Source: Endozoicomonas sp. OPT23
GTDB lineage: Bacteria; Pseudomonadota; Gammaproteobacteria; Pseudomonadales; Endozoicomonadaceae
Direction of reading: 5' to 3'
Length of the DNA stretch: 64,000 bases
Assembly (NCBI RefSeq): GCF_009653635.1
Contig: NZ_PPFD01000005.1
Location: forward strand, 1 to 64,000
The translations under genes and the position numbers were made by a program. The notes under the pieces were generated by a model that saw only the letters and a program-made list of their open reading frames with translations, had not been told where the DNA came from and searched no databases. This document shows, in pieces, positions 48,150-56,366 of the stretch (position 1 is the stretch's first letter; each line of letters opens with the position of its first letter).

Positions 48150-49028
48150 ATGCCCATATTCGAACTATTACAAACATCTCCCGCTTACCTCTATGCCACT
48201 CTGGCCTTGCTTGGATTGCTAATAGGCAGTTTTTTAAATGTCGTCATCCATCGTTTACCAGTAATGATGGAGCGCCAGTGGAAACTGGATTGCCTTGAAG
48301 AGTTACATCCAGAGAAGGTTCCAGCAGAGATGGAACCTTACAACCTGGTTAAACCGGACTCCACCTGCCCTTCCTGCGGTCATGCCATCCGCGCCTGGGA
48401 AAACATTCCGGTCATCAGTTACCTGTTCCTGCGTGGAAAATGCTCATCCTGCAAAACAGGTATTTCAGCCCGTTATCCAGCTATTGAAATCGTCAGTGCG
48501 CTATTAGCCGTCACTACCGGTGTTTACTTCGGTGCTACGATTCAAACCGCTTTGGTTTGTCTCTTTGGCTGGACTCTGCTGACACTGACCATGATTGACT
48601 ATGACACCAAGCTGCTACCGGACAGTCTGACTCTGCCACTGCTTTGGATTGGTTTATTGGCAAACAGCTTTGAACTGTTCACTTCTTTGCAGGATGCCGT
48701 CTACGGTGCCATCGCTGGTTATATGTTCCTCTGGACTATCTTCTGGCTGTTCAAGCTGCTGACAGGCAAAGATGGTATGGGTTATGGCGACTTCAAACTG
48801 CTTGCAGCCATGGGCGCATGGATGGGCTGGCAGGCATTGCCCATTGTTATTCTGCTCTCTTCTGTTGTTGGCATCGTCTTCTTCGTGGTTCTTATGCTGT
48901 TCAAAAAGCTGCAAAGAACCGACCCTATTCCTTTCGGTCCATACCTTGCCGCTGCCGGTTTTATCGCCATGATCTGGGGTGAGCAACTGCTGAACGCCTA
49001 TCTCTCAACCATGGGAATCAGGCTGTGA
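48150..49028 (+). CDS. pilD: Prepilin peptidase / N-methyltransferase PilD
   Basis: A 292-residue polytopic enzyme that cleaves type IV prepilins and N-methylates the new terminus. It shows the N-terminal GSFLNVVIHRLP, the cytoplasmic zinc-binding cysteines in CPSCGHAI and CSSCKTGI, and the aspartate protease motif GMGYGDFKLLAAMGAWMGW; the other catalytic Asp is in TMIDYDTKLLPDSLT. It processes the minor pilins encoded at 53.7-60 kb. The stop overlaps the coaE start by four bases. Confidence 0.95.
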   Translation: MPIFELLQTSPAYLYATLALLGLLIGSFLNVVIHRLPVMMERQWKLDCLEELHPEKVPAEMEPYNLVKPDSTCPSCGHAIRAWENIPVISYLFLRGKCSSCKTGISARYPAIEIVSALLAVTTGVYFGATIQTALVCLFGWTLLTLTMIDYDTKLLPDSLTLPLLWIGLLANSFELFTSLQDAVYGAIAGYMFLWTIFWLFKLLTGKDGMGYGDFKLLAAMGAWMGWQALPIVILLSSVVGIVFFVVLMLFKKLQRTDPIPFGPYLAAAGFIAMIWGEQLLNAYLSTMGIRL

Positions 49029-49636
49029 GCAGCATCATGAGAAAAACAGTCATTGGAGTGACCGGCGGCATTGGTAGCGGCAAAACAGCCGTAACCGATT
49101 ACTTTGCTGAAAAGGGCATCACTATTGTTGATGCCGATCTGGCTTCAAGAGTGGTTGTTGAGTCTGGTCGCCCTGCTCTTTCTGCCATTGCAGAACGGCA
49201 TGGTTCAGATGTGTTGGAAGCCGATGGTTCGCTGAATCGTCGCCAGTTAAGAGATATCATTTTCAAGAACGACAACGAGCGTGTATGGCTGGAGCAGTTA
49301 TTACACCCGTTGATTCGTGATCAGATACTGCTAGAGCTGCAAGAAGCTCACTCTGACTATACCGTTCTGGTTTCACCGCTACTGGTTGAAACTGATCAGC
49401 ATGTCATGGTTGATCGAATTCTGGTGGTCGATGTACCGGTTGAAATGCAAATAGAACGCACGATGACACGTGATGGTATGACTGAAGAGCAGACTCTGGC
49501 CATTATCAAGAAACAGGCCAGTAGAGAGCAGAGACAGGATAAAGCTGATGATTTGGTGAACAATTCAGGTTCACTGGAACAACTCCACCAGCAGCTGGAA
49601 GCTCTGCATCAGAAGTACCTTAAGTTGGTGAAGTAA
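49025..49636 (+). CDS. coaE: Dephospho-CoA kinase
   Basis: A 203-residue P-loop kinase with GVTGGIGSGKTAVTDYF at the N terminus and DADLASRVVVE. It performs the last step of coenzyme A synthesis. The GTG at 49025 overlaps the pilD stop (GTGA); an ATG at 49037 giving MRKTVIGVTGG is an alternative. The pilD-coaE linkage is typical of gammaproteobacteria. Confidence 0.93.
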   Translation: MSSIMRKTVIGVTGGIGSGKTAVTDYFAEKGITIVDADLASRVVVESGRPALSAIAERHGSDVLEADGSLNRRQLRDIIFKNDNERVWLEQLLHPLIRDQILLELQEAHSDYTVLVSPLLVETDQHVMVDRILVVDVPVEMQIERTMTRDGMTEEQTLAIIKKQASREQRQDKADDLVNNSGSLEQLHQQLEALHQKYLKLVK

Positions 49637-49671
49637 AAAAGGTAGGTTCCCACATATAACGTGGGAACCTA
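49635..49671 (-). terminator. Intrinsic terminator of nadE
   Basis: TAGGTTCCCAC (49643-49653) and GTGGGAACCTA (49661-49671) form an 11-bp stem. Read on the minus strand it is followed by CTTTTTT (49635-49641). It lies between the convergent coaE and nadE genes and terminates nadE; on the plus strand no T run follows. Confidence 0.8.
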
Positions 49672-49688
49672 TCTAACGGCTTATCTGA

Positions 49689-51311
49689 TTACAACCCTGG
49701 GCGCCAGCCATTGGTAATCGGATAACGACGGTCACGACCAAAGCCACGAGGTGTAATACGAACGCCGACTACCGCCTGACGTCGTTTAAATTCATTGACG
49801 TCAATCAGCCGCAGCACACGATAGACCACGTCACGATCAAACCCTTCTTCAACAATCGCCTCAAGACTTTTGTCTTCTTCCACGTACATTTCAATCATAC
49901 GATCAAGGTCGCTGTACGGAGGCAGGCTGTCTTCATCTACCTGGTCAGGAGCAAGCTCTGCTGAAGGCGGCCGATCAATGACTCGTTGAGGAATGACATA
50001 GCCAAGAGAATTACGGTACTCGGACAATTCAAAGACCAGTGTCTTTGGTACGTCTTTCAGTGCGTTATAGCCACCACACATATCACCATAAAGTGTCGCA
50101 TAACCCACGGCCATTTCACTTTTGTTCCCAGTGGTCAGCACCATATAGCCTTTCTTATTAGAAATGGCCATCAGCATCACACCACGGCAGCGCGACTGAA
50201 GATTCTCTTCAGTGGTGTCCTTAGCCGTATTTTCAAACTGGCTGCTCAGTGTTCCCATAAAAGCATCAAACATGGGCTCGATAGGCATAATGCTGTAATC
50301 AACACCGAGGATATCCGCTTCTTCCTGAGCATCTTCCAGACTCATGCTGGATGTGTAACGATAAGGCATCATCACGGCTTGTACGCGGTCCGCACCAAGG
50401 GCATCGGAAGCGATAGCCAGAGTCAGTGCCGAATCGATACCACCGGACAGCCCCAGAACCACGCCTTTAAAACCGTTCTTGTTGACATAGTCACGAATAC
50501 CAACAACTAAAGCCTTATAAACACGCTCATGGAATTCCGGTAGTTCTGCTACGTCCTGCTCAACAAAAGAGCATTCCTTCTGATCAAACTGAACCTGAAA
50601 TAGCCCTTCATCAAAGTAGTCAGCATTGACTGCTACCTTACCTTCGCCGTTCATGGCAAAGGAACCGCCGTCAAAGACCAGTTCATCCTGACCACCAGAC
50701 AGGTTGACATAAAGCACAGAGATATCATTTTCCAGACAACGGCTACGAACCGTTTCGTAACGAATAGACTGTTTGTCTTTATGGAATGGCGAAGCATTCA
50801 GACTGACGATCAGCTCAGCACCCGCTTCTTTAGCTTGCTGAACCGGCTCCTGATACCAGAGGTCTTCACAGATAGCCAAACCGACTTTAGTGCCTTTGCA
50901 GTCGAATACTGTGGCAGAGTTACCCGGTACGAAATAACGCTTCTCATCAAACACCTGATAATTTGGCAGGTGTTGTTTGGCATAGCGGGCAATAACAGCA
51001 CCGTCCCTGAGCACCACAGCCTGATTTTCCAGACCATGGGCGCCCATGGCAGGCAAACCAATCACCAGATCAATACCTTTGATGCCAGCCAGCTGACTCA
51101 TCGCCTGTTCGATTCGCAACACCATACTGGGACGAAGCAACAGATCTTCCGGTGGATAACCACACAGAGTCAGTTCTGGAAATACGATCATATCGGCCTG
51201 CAGGTCATCTCTGGCCTGTTCTGCCGCCTCAACTACCTGGGCTGTATTGCCGTCGATGTCGCCCACTTTCAGATTAAGCTGGGCCATGACGATATTGAGC
51301 AATGCTGACAT
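49689..51311 (-). CDS. nadE: Glutamine-dependent NAD+ synthetase
   Basis: A 540-residue two-domain enzyme. The N-terminal nitrilase-like glutaminase has Glu in FPELTLCGYPPEDLL, Lys in KQHLPNYQVFDEKRYF and nucleophile Cys in GLAICEDLW. The C-terminal synthetase has the pyrophosphate loop LGLSGGIDSAL and TTGNKSEMAVGY. It amidates nicotinate adenine dinucleotide to NAD+. The ATG at 51311 is preferred; the frame is open to 51332. It is a single gene with its own terminator. Confidence 0.94.
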   Translation of the reverse strand: MSALLNIVMAQLNLKVGDIDGNTAQVVEAAEQARDDLQADMIVFPELTLCGYPPEDLLLRPSMVLRIEQAMSQLAGIKGIDLVIGLPAMGAHGLENQAVVLRDGAVIARYAKQHLPNYQVFDEKRYFVPGNSATVFDCKGTKVGLAICEDLWYQEPVQQAKEAGAELIVSLNASPFHKDKQSIRYETVRSRCLENDISVLYVNLSGGQDELVFDGGSFAMNGEGKVAVNADYFDEGLFQVQFDQKECSFVEQDVAELPEFHERVYKALVVGIRDYVNKNGFKGVVLGLSGGIDSALTLAIASDALGADRVQAVMMPYRYTSSMSLEDAQEEADILGVDYSIMPIEPMFDAFMGTLSSQFENTAKDTTEENLQSRCRGVMLMAISNKKGYMVLTTGNKSEMAVGYATLYGDMCGGYNALKDVPKTLVFELSEYRNSLGYVIPQRVIDRPPSAELAPDQVDEDSLPPYSDLDRMIEMYVEEDKSLEAIVEEGFDRDVVYRVLRLIDVNEFKRRQAVVGVRITPRGFGRDRRYPITNGWRPGL

Positions 51312-51396
51312 TGAAATGCCTGACTCTCTCACATGAATTCCGAAGAGCGGCTATTTTCAACCAAGACGGGGTAAGAGTAAAACTTAAATAGCGGTA

Positions 51397-51428
51397 AACA
51401 GAGCCTTCACTGCTTAAAGCAGGCTCTG
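51397..51428 (-). terminator. Hairpin downstream of the fimX-like gene
   Basis: CAGAGCCT (51399-51406) pairs with AGGCTCTG (51421-51428), with a second small stem in the loop, 14 bases beyond the stop of the minus-strand gene. Only a short TTTA follows. Confidence 0.45.
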
Positions 51429-51441
51429 TTTTGAAGGTTTT

Positions 51442-53532
51442 CTAGAAGTCACCTTCAAAGCTCAGGTCAAGGTCTGACGATGGTTCCTGAACAAAGTCGC
51501 CCTGAATAAAGTCAACACCTGTGTGCCATAACGGAGCCATTTCTACTGCACTCATCACTTCAGGAACAATCACTTTCTGACCTTTATCAGCCAGTACTCG
51601 AATCATGTCCTTGAGCTCTTTACCTTCATTTTCGTTGGTGAGGTCTTTAGTAAAAGAAGGATCGAGTTTCACGTAATCCAGATTGAAAGGTTCTATGGTA
51701 TCCAGCGGCTTCAGACTACAACCAAACTCACTGACGCCGGTATGGAAGCCCATACCTTTAACGGCATCGAAGAACTGTGGCGCCTGCTTGTGAAAACGAA
51801 CAATGTTTTGCTCACTCATTTCAATGACAACAGCCGAGGTTGGGATACCTGCCGCCTTAAAAGCAACACTCATCCAGGGCAAGAACTCTTTCTCGGTAAA
51901 GGCATTGCCACCCAGGTGAAAGAATAACCGGACATTGTCTTTCTTTTTCATACCGTCCAGCAGCTCTTTACCGGCCTGTATCACCTGCCAGCGATCCACC
52001 TTGCTCCACATAGCATTTTTATCGAGTTTGCTGCGGAAGCGGGTAGACTCATGCTCACGACCACGAACGTCACGCATACGAAGCTGGACGTCAAAGTGCT
52101 TTTCAGTGGATCCTTTCAGGCTGACAATAGGCTGATAGAAGAGTTTGAAATTGTCTTTCTGAAGAGCCTGACTTACCATACCGGCCAGATGTTTCTCTAC
52201 CGAGCTAACCGCGCTGATTCGGCGTTTCTTGTAAAAACTCAGACAACCACCGCCTTTCTTCTGAGACACCACCGCCGTGTGTTTAGCCCGCACCAACAAT
52301 GTTTGAATATCACTGCAGGCGTCATTGATCATGACGGCACCAATACTCAGCTGAATCGATATTTCCTGATCTTCAATTTCTATTGCCTCTGCAGCAACAT
52401 CATGAAGGATCTGCCCTGATAACTCCTGTACGGCCTTCTCGTCACCTGTCTGAACCAAAGCCATAAAACAGTCACCACTCCAGCTGCCCGCTTTATGTTC
52501 CAGAAGGCTCAACCCCATCCTTCTGGATACTTCTTTATAGACAGGCTGGCTAACCCGTTTCCCTGATTTGGCATGCAGTTCCCTTAAAGAGTCCAGAGTA
52601 ATACACAACAGGGCAAACTTGTCCCTGCCAGAAACCACTCTCTGAGCAGCAACATCCAGCTGGTCACTGAACTGCTTCTTATCAAACAGATGAGTTTCGG
52701 TATCAGGGCGTACGGCTTCTATTTCCTGTTTTTCTGCCACAGACTCCGTATGCTCATCGTGAACTCTCACCAGCAGGCTCAACGTATAACTGCCTTCAAA
52801 GGAAGTCGGGCTGACAATCACTCTTACCGGTACTTCACTGTCGCCTTTTCTGACCAGAGGGCACTGAATCGCAGCCAGTGCCTGGCCACTGTCTTCGATA
52901 CTGATCAAAAACTCGCTGACATCCTTACGATCATTTTGGGCAATCAGATCTGCAAAAGGTTTTCCAGCGAGATTATCGCTGGCATCAAACCCGACCATTT
53001 CATTGAAGGCAGGGTTGGAGTAGCGAATCTTGCCACCTGCAACATAGATAATGGCGTCGATCTGGTCATTCAGCAGGTTTCGGCGCTGCTTCTCTGATTC
53101 ATTGAGCGCCACACTCATGCGTCGGTAATTACGACGGGTATGAAGGTCAGATACTTCCCGGTCACTGGTCAGTAACAAAAGCTCATCATTATCACTGGGC
53201 ACCACACTGCGAATGCCCTGTTTCAGCAGCTCGGACATATCGTCTTCCGGGTGTTCTGACAGAGCAATAGATGGAATATCCCGTCCCTGCTGCTCCACCT
53301 TCTCCAGCATATCCTGAATAAACACACCCTCGGGCAGCTCAGTGTTGGAGAACAGTATCAGATCCCACTTCTGATCACTGGATAAAGCTTCATCAAGGTC
53401 TGCCATGGACATTATATGCTGGGCACGGGTTGGATAACCGGCATCCCGATAGACATTCAGCAGGGCTTCCGCTTCTGATGATGACGCATCAATCACCAGA
53501 ATACGCAGGGTTTCTCTGTTCTCCAGCTCCAT
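51442..53532 (-). CDS. fimX: FimX-like REC-PAS-GGDEF-EAL protein (degenerate)
   Basis: A 696-residue cytoplasmic protein with a receiver-like domain (about 8-120), a PAS domain (about 150-260), a GGDEF-like domain (about 300-435) and an EAL-like domain (about 445-690). Active sites are lost: GGDEF reads SGDCF (352-356) and EAL reads VQL (482-484). Size, order and degeneration match P. aeruginosa FimX (691 residues), which binds c-di-GMP through the EAL domain and promotes type IV pilus assembly at the pole. The divergent neighbouring minor pilin operon supports the assignment. Confidence 0.85.
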   Translation of the reverse strand: MELENRETLRILVIDASSSEAEALLNVYRDAGYPTRAQHIMSMADLDEALSSDQKWDLILFSNTELPEGVFIQDMLEKVEQQGRDIPSIALSEHPEDDMSELLKQGIRSVVPSDNDELLLLTSDREVSDLHTRRNYRRMSVALNESEKQRRNLLNDQIDAIIYVAGGKIRYSNPAFNEMVGFDASDNLAGKPFADLIAQNDRKDVSEFLISIEDSGQALAAIQCPLVRKGDSEVPVRVIVSPTSFEGSYTLSLLVRVHDEHTESVAEKQEIEAVRPDTETHLFDKKQFSDQLDVAAQRVVSGRDKFALLCITLDSLRELHAKSGKRVSQPVYKEVSRRMGLSLLEHKAGSWSGDCFMALVQTGDEKAVQELSGQILHDVAAEAIEIEDQEISIQLSIGAVMINDACSDIQTLLVRAKHTAVVSQKKGGGCLSFYKKRRISAVSSVEKHLAGMVSQALQKDNFKLFYQPIVSLKGSTEKHFDVQLRMRDVRGREHESTRFRSKLDKNAMWSKVDRWQVIQAGKELLDGMKKKDNVRLFFHLGGNAFTEKEFLPWMSVAFKAAGIPTSAVVIEMSEQNIVRFHKQAPQFFDAVKGMGFHTGVSEFGCSLKPLDTIEPFNLDYVKLDPSFTKDLTNENEGKELKDMIRVLADKGQKVIVPEVMSAVEMAPLWHTGVDFIQGDFVQEPSSDLDLSFEGDF

Positions 53533-53637
53533 GGCTCGTCGATCCTTGATTGGCTGACATGGAAAAATCTCTATCTATATAGCTGCAAGATGACACATTT
53601 TTTTAGTCTTCATCCGGATAGAAGCAAATCAGCAATA

Positions 53638-53651
53638 GTTCCCACGGGAAC
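53638..53651. promoter_or_regulatory. Palindrome upstream of the minor pilin operon
   Basis: GTTCCC and GGGAAC, separated by two bases, lie in the 175-base gap between fimX and the divergent fimT-like gene, about 57 bases before the latter. It is a candidate operator; no matching known regulator is evident. Confidence 0.35.
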
Positions 53652-53707
53652 GGCCGACTTTTTATGTATTCGTTGTCATTAACGTTTTCACCGTTCAAGG
53701 GTTGGCT

Positions 53708-54262
53708 GTGTGTAAACAAAGAGCACCTGAAAAGAGAACATTCAGACAGTCTACCGGTCGCGGCTTTTCGCTGATTGAAGTCATGATTGTGCTGGTTCTG
53801 ATGTCGATCCTTGCTTCCATGTCGACCACCCTTGGTTCGTTGCTGGATCGCTTCAAGCTGGATTCAGGCTCTCAGGCTGCAGTGGGCAGTATTAACCTGA
53901 CCCGCAGTGAAGCCATTAAAAGAGGCAGTCTGGTCAGCATCTGTCGGAGCAGCACAGGGCTGGATTGTGACTCCACCAGCACTGACTGGTCGACAGGATG
54001 GACGGTTTTCACCAATCCTAACGATAACGACTCCATTGATGCCGGTGAAGAAGTCATCCGTTACCACAACGGTATTTCATCAACGCTGAGAATGACCTGG
54101 ACCAGCGGCAATACCCTGACCTTCAACCCAAGAGGTCGGCCCGTATCATCAGGATCTTTTGTTGTGTGTCTGAATGGCAGAACAGGCACTGATTTGAGAA
54201 CTGTGGCAGTTTCAGGAACTGGAACGGTAAGGAAATCATCATTAACAGGGAACTGTAACTGA
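53708..54262 (+). CDS. fimT: Type IV minor pilin, FimT/GspH family
   Basis: A 184-residue pseudopilin. The prepilin site GRG|FSLIEVMIVLVLMSIL (Glu at mature +5) precedes a hydrophobic helix and a GspH-type C-terminal domain rich in beta text. The GTG at 53708 is chosen because AGGG lies 7 bases upstream; TTG at 53702 is too close to it. PilD would cleave it. It primes assembly and may bind DNA, as FimT does elsewhere. It is first in the minor pilin operon and directly abuts pilV. Confidence 0.88.
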   Translation: MCKQRAPEKRTFRQSTGRGFSLIEVMIVLVLMSILASMSTTLGSLLDRFKLDSGSQAAVGSINLTRSEAIKRGSLVSICRSSTGLDCDSTSTDWSTGWTVFTNPNDNDSIDAGEEVIRYHNGISSTLRMTWTSGNTLTFNPRGRPVSSGSFVVCLNGRTGTDLRTVAVSGTGTVRKSSLTGNCN

Positions 54263-54766
54263 ATGAACAGGCAAGGAAATAACCAGGGCGTTGCCCTGAT
54301 TGAAGTGCTGATCAGTCTGTTGATCTTCTCACTCGGTGTACTGGGGCTCTCAGGACTCCAAAGTGAAGCTATTCGTATAACTCACGACAGTTCCCAACGA
54401 TCTCATGCCACCTGGCTAGCCCATGAGGCCACTGAACGAATGAAAGTAAATCCGCAGGCTGTTGAATCCGGTGAATATCAAAGTCAGTCGTCCACAGCCA
54501 GTACCGACATCGTCACTTACTGCAATTCATCACCGCCCTCTTGCATTGGTGCCACCTGCACACCCACCAATATGGCACGATTTGATGTCCATGAATTGAT
54601 GTGTGACTCATCCGGACTGATCAACCAGCAACTGACCATTGCCTGCTCTGCGACCCCTTGTATTACAGGCTCCATGCTCGACATTACCGTATCCTGGGAT
54701 TCGAGAGCTGCAGTTGCCGGACTGTTTGCCAGTCGCCAGCAATTGCGAATAAGGGCTCGACAATGA
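54263..54766 (+). CDS. pilV: Type IV minor pilin PilV
   Basis: A 167-residue pseudopilin with cleavage site NQG|VALIEVLISLLIFSLGVLGLSGLQ, the typical PilV helix. The C-terminal domain has six cysteines that could form disulfides. It starts immediately after the fimT stop and overlaps pilW by four bases (ATGA). Confidence 0.9.
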   Translation: MNRQGNNQGVALIEVLISLLIFSLGVLGLSGLQSEAIRITHDSSQRSHATWLAHEATERMKVNPQAVESGEYQSQSSTASTDIVTYCNSSPPSCIGATCTPTNMARFDVHELMCDSSGLINQQLTIACSATPCITGSMLDITVSWDSRAAVAGLFASRQQLRIRARQ

Positions 54767-55539
54767 CGAGTGCTCTGACCAGAAGAAACTGTCAAGGTGT
54801 CACCATTCTTGAATTGATGGTCGCACTGCTTTTAGGCCTGTTTCTCACGACCACTTTTCTTCAGCTCATGGTGGGCACTTCTCGCTCAACCGCCTTTCAT
54901 GAGCACCTGTCATTGGCTCAGGCCAATGGTCGGCATGCTCTGCTACTCATGAGTCGCGGTATGCGTCTGGGTGGTTATCGGAGCCCAACCAATGGCGCAA
55001 CCATGCAGCCCTTCTTTCAGGGCAGCTGTGGTTCAAGTAATCCTTGTACCAGAGATGGTGGCGGCACCAGCAGTGACCAGGTCGCCATTCAGTATGAGCC
55101 CGTCAATGGACTGGACTGCGCTGGCAATACTGTACCCGCTAACGCAATCACTGCCGATGTTTACTACGTTGCTGCCGATGCCAGTAACAACAACATTAAC
55201 GGACTCTTCTGTCAGGGTTATGACCCTGTAGCTGGCACCTCCAGAGGTGCGGCACAATTGCTGGTGGACGGCGTTGAACGCTTACAAGCGGTCTACGGTC
55301 TGGAGGGGGCTACAGCAGGCACAGTCAATCGCTACGTTGCCGCTAATGCTGTTACCAACTGGAATCAGGTCAGAGCCATCAGGCTTGGTGTCCTGGTTAA
55401 TTCCGGCCGCAGTGAAACCGCTTTTGATCAGAAGACCAGGCAGTTTAACCTGCTGGAAAGTGGCAATCTGTCATTTATAGACTCGACAGCCCGCTTTGTT
55501 TATACCACTGCCGTAAAACTGAATAACGCAGGCCTATAA
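54763..55539 (+). CDS. pilW: Type IV minor pilin PilW
   Basis: A 258-residue pseudopilin from the ATG overlapping the pilV stop. The prepilin site CQG|VTILELMVALLLGLFLTTTFLQL is followed by a larger beta-rich domain. It belongs to the initiation complex with PilV, PilX, FimT and PilY1. The longer frame opening at 54658 lies inside pilV and is not used. Confidence 0.9.
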   Translation: MTSALTRRNCQGVTILELMVALLLGLFLTTTFLQLMVGTSRSTAFHEHLSLAQANGRHALLLMSRGMRLGGYRSPTNGATMQPFFQGSCGSSNPCTRDGGGTSSDQVAIQYEPVNGLDCAGNTVPANAITADVYYVAADASNNNINGLFCQGYDPVAGTSRGAAQLLVDGVERLQAVYGLEGATAGTVNRYVAANAVTNWNQVRAIRLGVLVNSGRSETAFDQKTRQFNLLESGNLSFIDSTARFVYTTAVKLNNAGL

Positions 55540-55542
55540 AGA

Positions 55543-56022
55543 ATGAACAGGGATGAGTACCAGCCCATAAAAAATGAACAGGGCTCAACTATGATGATGA
55601 CCCTGATCATTCTGCTGATCTTTACTCTCTCGGGTTTGATGGTCATGGATATGGCCATTCTGGAAGAGCTGGCCGTCAGTAACGAACAGAGAACCCTACA
55701 GGTTTATCAGACAGCATACAGTGAACTGGATGCCCAGATGGTTTATCTACGCAGTAATCCGACGGTGATGGCCGCTGCAGTGGATGGAAACCAGACGCTG
55801 ACGCCTATTATTGCCTCAGCAACCTGTACCAATCCGGGTGATATTTGTCAGACCATAACCCTGCGCTATACAGGACAGGCTTCCCCTCCCACCGGCTACA
55901 GCATTACCAGCTTCATAGGTCTGAATTTTGAGCTGGATTCAGTAGCTACCCTTAATGGCGCAGCCGCTACTTCTAACCAGACACTGGGCTTTGTTTATGT
56001 GACTCCAAAGGCGGGACCATGA
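55543..56022 (+). CDS. pilX: Type IV minor pilin PilX
   Basis: A 159-residue protein with the PilX-type N terminus EQG|STMMMTLIILLIFTLSGLMVMDMAI. Glu at mature +5 is replaced by Met, in contrast to the other minor pilins here. It sits three bases after pilW and overlaps the next small gene by four bases. Confidence 0.87.
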   Translation: MNRDEYQPIKNEQGSTMMMTLIILLIFTLSGLMVMDMAILEELAVSNEQRTLQVYQTAYSELDAQMVYLRSNPTVMAAAVDGNQTLTPIIASATCTNPGDICQTITLRYTGQASPPTGYSITSFIGLNFELDSVATLNGAAATSNQTLGFVYVTPKAGP

Positions 56023-56336
56023 AATTATTTATTCTGTTAGTTACTCTTTTCCAGATAACTGGCCTTCTGGCTGAAAGCACTGCTTCTGAGGTAGAACATG
56101 CTAGTGAGTACATTAAGGTATATGTTCGCTTTCACAGCAGTGACTCTGGTATTTTTACCGCCTATAAATGCCCTACCTGCCCACCTAAAAACTATACCTT
56201 CAACCATGACCTGAGCATTCGGGGTTCCTCTCCAATCAATCGAATTAACCAGCTAAAAGCAGCTGATGGCAAACCCGGTGTTATATTTTTCCTGCCTGGC
56301 AGCCGTAAAGCCTCAGGTTTCATGCCGATTCAATAA
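56019..56336 (+). CDS. Small secreted protein with CPTCPP motif in the pilin operon
   Basis: A 105-residue protein with a signal peptide (KLFILLVTLFQITGLLA) and a mature part containing YKCPTCPPKNYTF. The CxxC could be a redox or metal site. It overlaps the pilX stop (ATGA) and lies 30 bases before pilY1, so it is part of the operon. Its place recalls PilY2 of Pseudomonas, which lies after pilY1 instead, and I see no clear sequence match. The function is unknown. Confidence 0.6.
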   Translation: MKLFILLVTLFQITGLLAESTASEVEHASEYIKVYVRFHSSDSGIFTAYKCPTCPPKNYTFNHDLSIRGSSPINRINQLKAADGKPGVIFFLPGSRKASGFMPIQ

Positions 56337-56366
56337 GGTGATGCCCTTTATTCAGGTAGCACTCCG

